NCBI GenBank assembly: GCA_902795745.1
Contig: CADBMG010000002.1
Location: forward strand, 1 to 7,257
DNA: 7,257 nt
Source: an uncultured Pseudomonadota bacterium
Lineage (GTDB): Bacteria; Pseudomonadota; Alphaproteobacteria; RF32; CAG-239
Reading direction: 5' to 3'
Of the stretch, positions 4,755 through 7,257 are shown one piece after another. How positions within the stretch are numbered: the stretch's first letter is position 1; the number at the start of each line of letters is the position of its first letter. The notes under the pieces are model-generated. The model did no database searches. It was not told where the DNA came from and saw nothing but the letters and a program-made list of their open reading frames with translations. The position numbers and the translations under genes are program-made.

Positions 4755-7257
4755 GTGACTGATGAAATTGAAGCAACAGAAGTTGTGAAGACAGATAATA
4801 TTGCCCCGACTATGATTTCGGAAGAAATGCGCCGTAGCTATTTGGATTATGCCATGAGCGTAATTGTTTCCCGTGCGCTGCCTGATGCCCGTGACGGTAT
4901 GAAACCGGTGCATCGACGCATTATTTACGGAATGTTTGAAAACGGTTATGATTCAACCAAACCTTATCGTAAATCAGCTCGTATCGTTGGTGATGTTATG
5001 GGTAAATATCACCCGCATGGCGATAGCTCTATTTATGAAGCAATGGTACGTATGGCGCAACCGTTTTCTATGCGTTTGACTTTGGTAGACGGGCAAGGTA
5101 ACTTCGGCTCAATGGATGGCGATGGAGCTGCGGCTATGCGTTATACAGAAGCAAGACTTGCCAAAGTAGCCACTTGTTTGACCGATAATTTGGACGAAGA
5201 TACTGTCGACTTTATGCCTAACTATGATGAATCGTTACAAGAACCGACGGTTTTACCGGCACGTTTTCCGAATTTGCTGGTTAATGGCGGCAACGGCATT
5301 GCCGTCGGTATGGCTACCAACATTCCGCCGCATAATTTGGGTGAAGTGATTGATGCTTGTTGTGCTTATATCGACAATCCGGATATTTCGATTGAAGATT
5401 TAATCAAAATAGTTCCGGGACCGGATTTTCCAACCGGTGGATTGATTTTAGGCTACGGAGGAGCTCGTCAGGCCTATTTAACAGGTCGCGGCTCGGTAAT
5501 GATGCGTTCTAAGTGTACAATTGAGGAAATTCGCAAAGATAAAGAAGCGATTATTGTTCACGAGGTACCGTATCAGGTTAATAAAGCTAATTTAGTGGCA
5601 CACATTGCCGAATTGGTCAAAGATAAACGTATTGAGGGTATTTCAGATATTCGTGATGAATCAGATCGTCAGGGTGTGCGCATCGTAATTGAGATTAAGC
5701 GTGATTTTCAAGCCGATGTTATCTTAAATCAGTTGTATAAATATACGGAATTGCAGACCAGTTTTGGTATGAATATGCTTGCTATTAACGGCGGTCGTCC
5801 GATGATGATGAATTTGCGCGATATTATATCCACATTCATCGAATTCAGGGAGGAGGTTATTCGTCGTCGTACAGTGTTCCGTTTGAATAAAGCACGCGAC
5901 AGAGCACATATTTTGGTCGGACTGGCAATTGCAGTTGAAAATCTTGATCCGGTAATTGAACTGATTAAAACAGCACCGACACCTCAAGATGCCCGTGACA
6001 GATTGACGGCTAATCCTTGGCCGGCGGGAACGATTGCCTCATGGGTTGATTTGATCGATGAGCCGGACCATAAAGTGGAAAACGGAATGTATCAGCTTTC
6101 GGAAGATCAAGCAAAAGCTATTTTGGACTTGAAATTACAGCGTTTAACCGGATTGGAACGTGACAAGATTCATGACGAATTAGTGGCTCTCGGTGCAGAT
6201 ATTAAAGAATACTTATCAATTTTATCCAGCCGCGAGAAACTCTACGGCATTATGCGTGACGAGTTGGTAGCGGTTAAAGATGAATATGCTACACCGCGTT
6301 TAACTTCTATTGAGGATATTGAGTATAATCAGGATATAGAATCGCTTATTCAACGTGAAGAAATGGTGGTTACCGTAACCGAAGAAGGTTATATTAAACG
6401 TGTACCGCTGAATGCCTATAAAGCACAAAAACGCGGTGGTAAGGGTAAATCTGGTATGACGACAAAAGAAGAAGATTTTGTGACACGTTTGTTTGTTGCC
6501 AGTACTCATACTCCGGTACTGTTCTTTTCAAGTCGCGGCATAGTTTATAAGCTTAAAGTTTATAAGTTGCCACTTGGTTCACCTACATCGAAAGGTAAGC
6601 CATTTATCAATTTGTTACCTCTCGAAAATGGGGAGAATATTACGGCAATAATGAAACTGCCGGAAAATGAAGAGGAGTGTCAAGGTTTGTCGATTGCTTT
6701 TGCTACACGTAGCGGAAATATTCGCCGTAACAGTCTGATGGATTTTGTTCGTGTTCAGGCTAATGGTAAAATCGCTATGAAGCTTGATGAGGGCGATAAA
6801 TTAGTTAATGTGGCATTATGTGACGATAATAACGACATTATGTTGGCAACGCGTTTAGGTAAATGTATTCGTTTTCCGGTGTCAGATTTGCGTGTATTTG
6901 TCGGTCGTAATTCAACCGGAGTTCGTGGTATTCGCTTAGCTAAGGGCGATGAAGTTATTTCAATGTCTATATTAAAGCATATTTCTGCCAGTGCCGATGA
7001 ACGTGATGAGTATTTACGCATTTCAAGTGCAATGAAGAAAATTGATGACGAATCGGGAGAAACAAGTTGCATAACTGCCGATCAAACCGGTTTGTTGAAC
7101 TTGCTGACCGCAGAGAAATTTGCCCAAATGCAGGAATTGGAAGAATTTTTACTCACTGTTACCGTTACCGGTTACGGTAAACGTTCATCATCATATGAGT
7201 ATCGTGTAACCGGACGCGGAGGGCAGGGTATTGCCAATATGGAAATGTCACCGCGCA
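4755..7257 (+). CDS. gyrA: DNA gyrase subunit A, 3'-truncated by the window edge, GTG start
   Basis: GyrA is the DNA-breaking and rejoining subunit of the A2B2 gyrase that adds negative supercoils. 834 codons are visible with no stop; about 80-100 residues, the last part of the C-terminal beta-pinwheel, should lie beyond the edge. Seen in order: the N-terminal EEMRRSYLDYAMSVIVSRALPD signature; the winged-helix region with HPHGDSSIYEAM, where Ser91 and Glu95 correspond to E. coli Ser83 and Asp87; and the catalytic Tyr130 in AAMRYTE (base 5142). Then come NGGNGIAVGMATNIPPHN, the coiled-coil arm (about FRLNKARDRAHIL onward) and AKAILDLKLQRLTGLE. The GyrA box QKRGGKG at residues 558-564 (6426-6446) separates gyrase from ParC. 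Several pinwheel blades follow. An insert of about 50 residues (roughly 745-795) before LLTVTVTGYGK is like that of alphaproteobacterial GyrA. The box has Lys in place of the usual first Arg, a conservative change. The start is GTG. Confidence 0.98.
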   Translation, partial: MTDEIEATEVVKTDNIAPTMISEEMRRSYLDYAMSVIVSRALPDARDGMKPVHRRIIYGMFENGYDSTKPYRKSARIVGDVMGKYHPHGDSSIYEAMVRMAQPFSMRLTLVDGQGNFGSMDGDGAAAMRYTEARLAKVATCLTDNLDEDTVDFMPNYDESLQEPTVLPARFPNLLVNGGNGIAVGMATNIPPHNLGEVIDACCAYIDNPDISIEDLIKIVPGPDFPTGGLILGYGGARQAYLTGRGSVMMRSKCTIEEIRKDKEAIIVHEVPYQVNKANLVAHIAELVKDKRIEGISDIRDESDRQGVRIVIEIKRDFQADVILNQLYKYTELQTSFGMNMLAINGGRPMMMNLRDIISTFIEFREEVIRRRTVFRLNKARDRAHILVGLAIAVENLDPVIELIKTAPTPQDARDRLTANPWPAGTIASWVDLIDEPDHKVENGMYQLSEDQAKAILDLKLQRLTGLERDKIHDELVALGADIKEYLSILSSREKLYGIMRDELVAVKDEYATPRLTSIEDIEYNQDIESLIQREEMVVTVTEEGYIKRVPLNAYKAQKRGGKGKSGMTTKEEDFVTRLFVASTHTPVLFFSSRGIVYKLKVYKLPLGSPTSKGKPFINLLPLENGENITAIMKLPENEEECQGLSIAFATRSGNIRRNSLMDFVRVQANGKIAMKLDEGDKLVNVALCDDNNDIMLATRLGKCIRFPVSDLRVFVGRNSTGVRGIRLAKGDEVISMSILKHISASADERDEYLRISSAMKKIDDESGETSCITADQTGLLNLLTAEKFAQMQELEEFLLTVTVTGYGKRSSSYEYRVTGRGGQGIANMEMSPR

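Noticed and set aside
4735..4758. 7-codon ORF (MNIRGIK) overlapping the gyrA GTG, as a leader peptide
   Set aside because: It has no Shine-Dalgarno site and no unusual codon run. The overlap with GTGA is easily chance.
5010..5040. Quinolone-resistance substitution in GyrA
   Set aside because: The Ser equivalent to E. coli Ser83 is kept, and Glu at the Asp87 position is a natural acidic alternative in several species. No resistance change can be claimed.
4716..7072. Open frames on the minus strand opposite gyrA (4716-4913, 5724-5987, 6300-6509, 6755-7072)
   Set aside because: They are shadows of the conserved gyrA frame, and their products (Cys/His/Phe-rich in several) look non-coding.
4755..7257. 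Gene could be parC rather than gyrA
   Set aside because: The GyrA box (QKRGGKG) and the multi-blade C-terminal domain identify gyrase.

Overview
The window looks like a chromosomal segment of an AT-rich alphaproteobacterium, possibly a host-associated or gut lineage. The best taxonomic clue is GyrA. Between its VISMSILKH segment and its LLTVTVTGYGKRSSSYEYR segment it carries an extra stretch of about 50 residues, in the place and style I know from alphaproteobacterial GyrA. This is my reading from memory of the family, not a search result. No insertion sequence, phage gene, CRISPR array, tRNA or rRNA was seen.

Layout, left to right on the + strand unless stated. (1) The 3' part of hflX, a ribosome-associated GTPase, is cut by the left edge. 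Its stop codon overlaps by one base the start of a 125-residue two-cysteine lipoprotein. (2) A 310-base gap (1496-1805) holds an unlisted tiny gene: a near-consensus sigma70 promoter, a strong ribosome binding site and a 21-codon, almost wholly hydrophobic ORF, followed by a hairpin. A second possible promoter lies further right. (3) A minus-strand gene for a 222-residue predicted lipoprotein of unknown function has its own promoter. (4) A two-gene unit follows: a fused SpmA-SpmB membrane protein (nucleoside recognition/Gate family), then dtd (D-aminoacyl-tRNA deacylase) 2 bases downstream. (5) An 82-residue single-span membrane protein of unknown function comes next. (6) gyrA, starting at GTG, runs off the right edge.

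The recognisable genes are housekeeping: ribosome rescue (HflX), tRNA proofreading (Dtd) and DNA topology (GyrA). Four envelope-associated unknowns sit between them: two lipoproteins, one single-span protein and one 21-residue membrane microprotein. No defence or biosynthetic system is visible. The observation most worth following is the 21-codon gene, because promoter, spacing, ribosome binding site and membrane-like product all agree. Much of the rest is an ordinary core-genome region.
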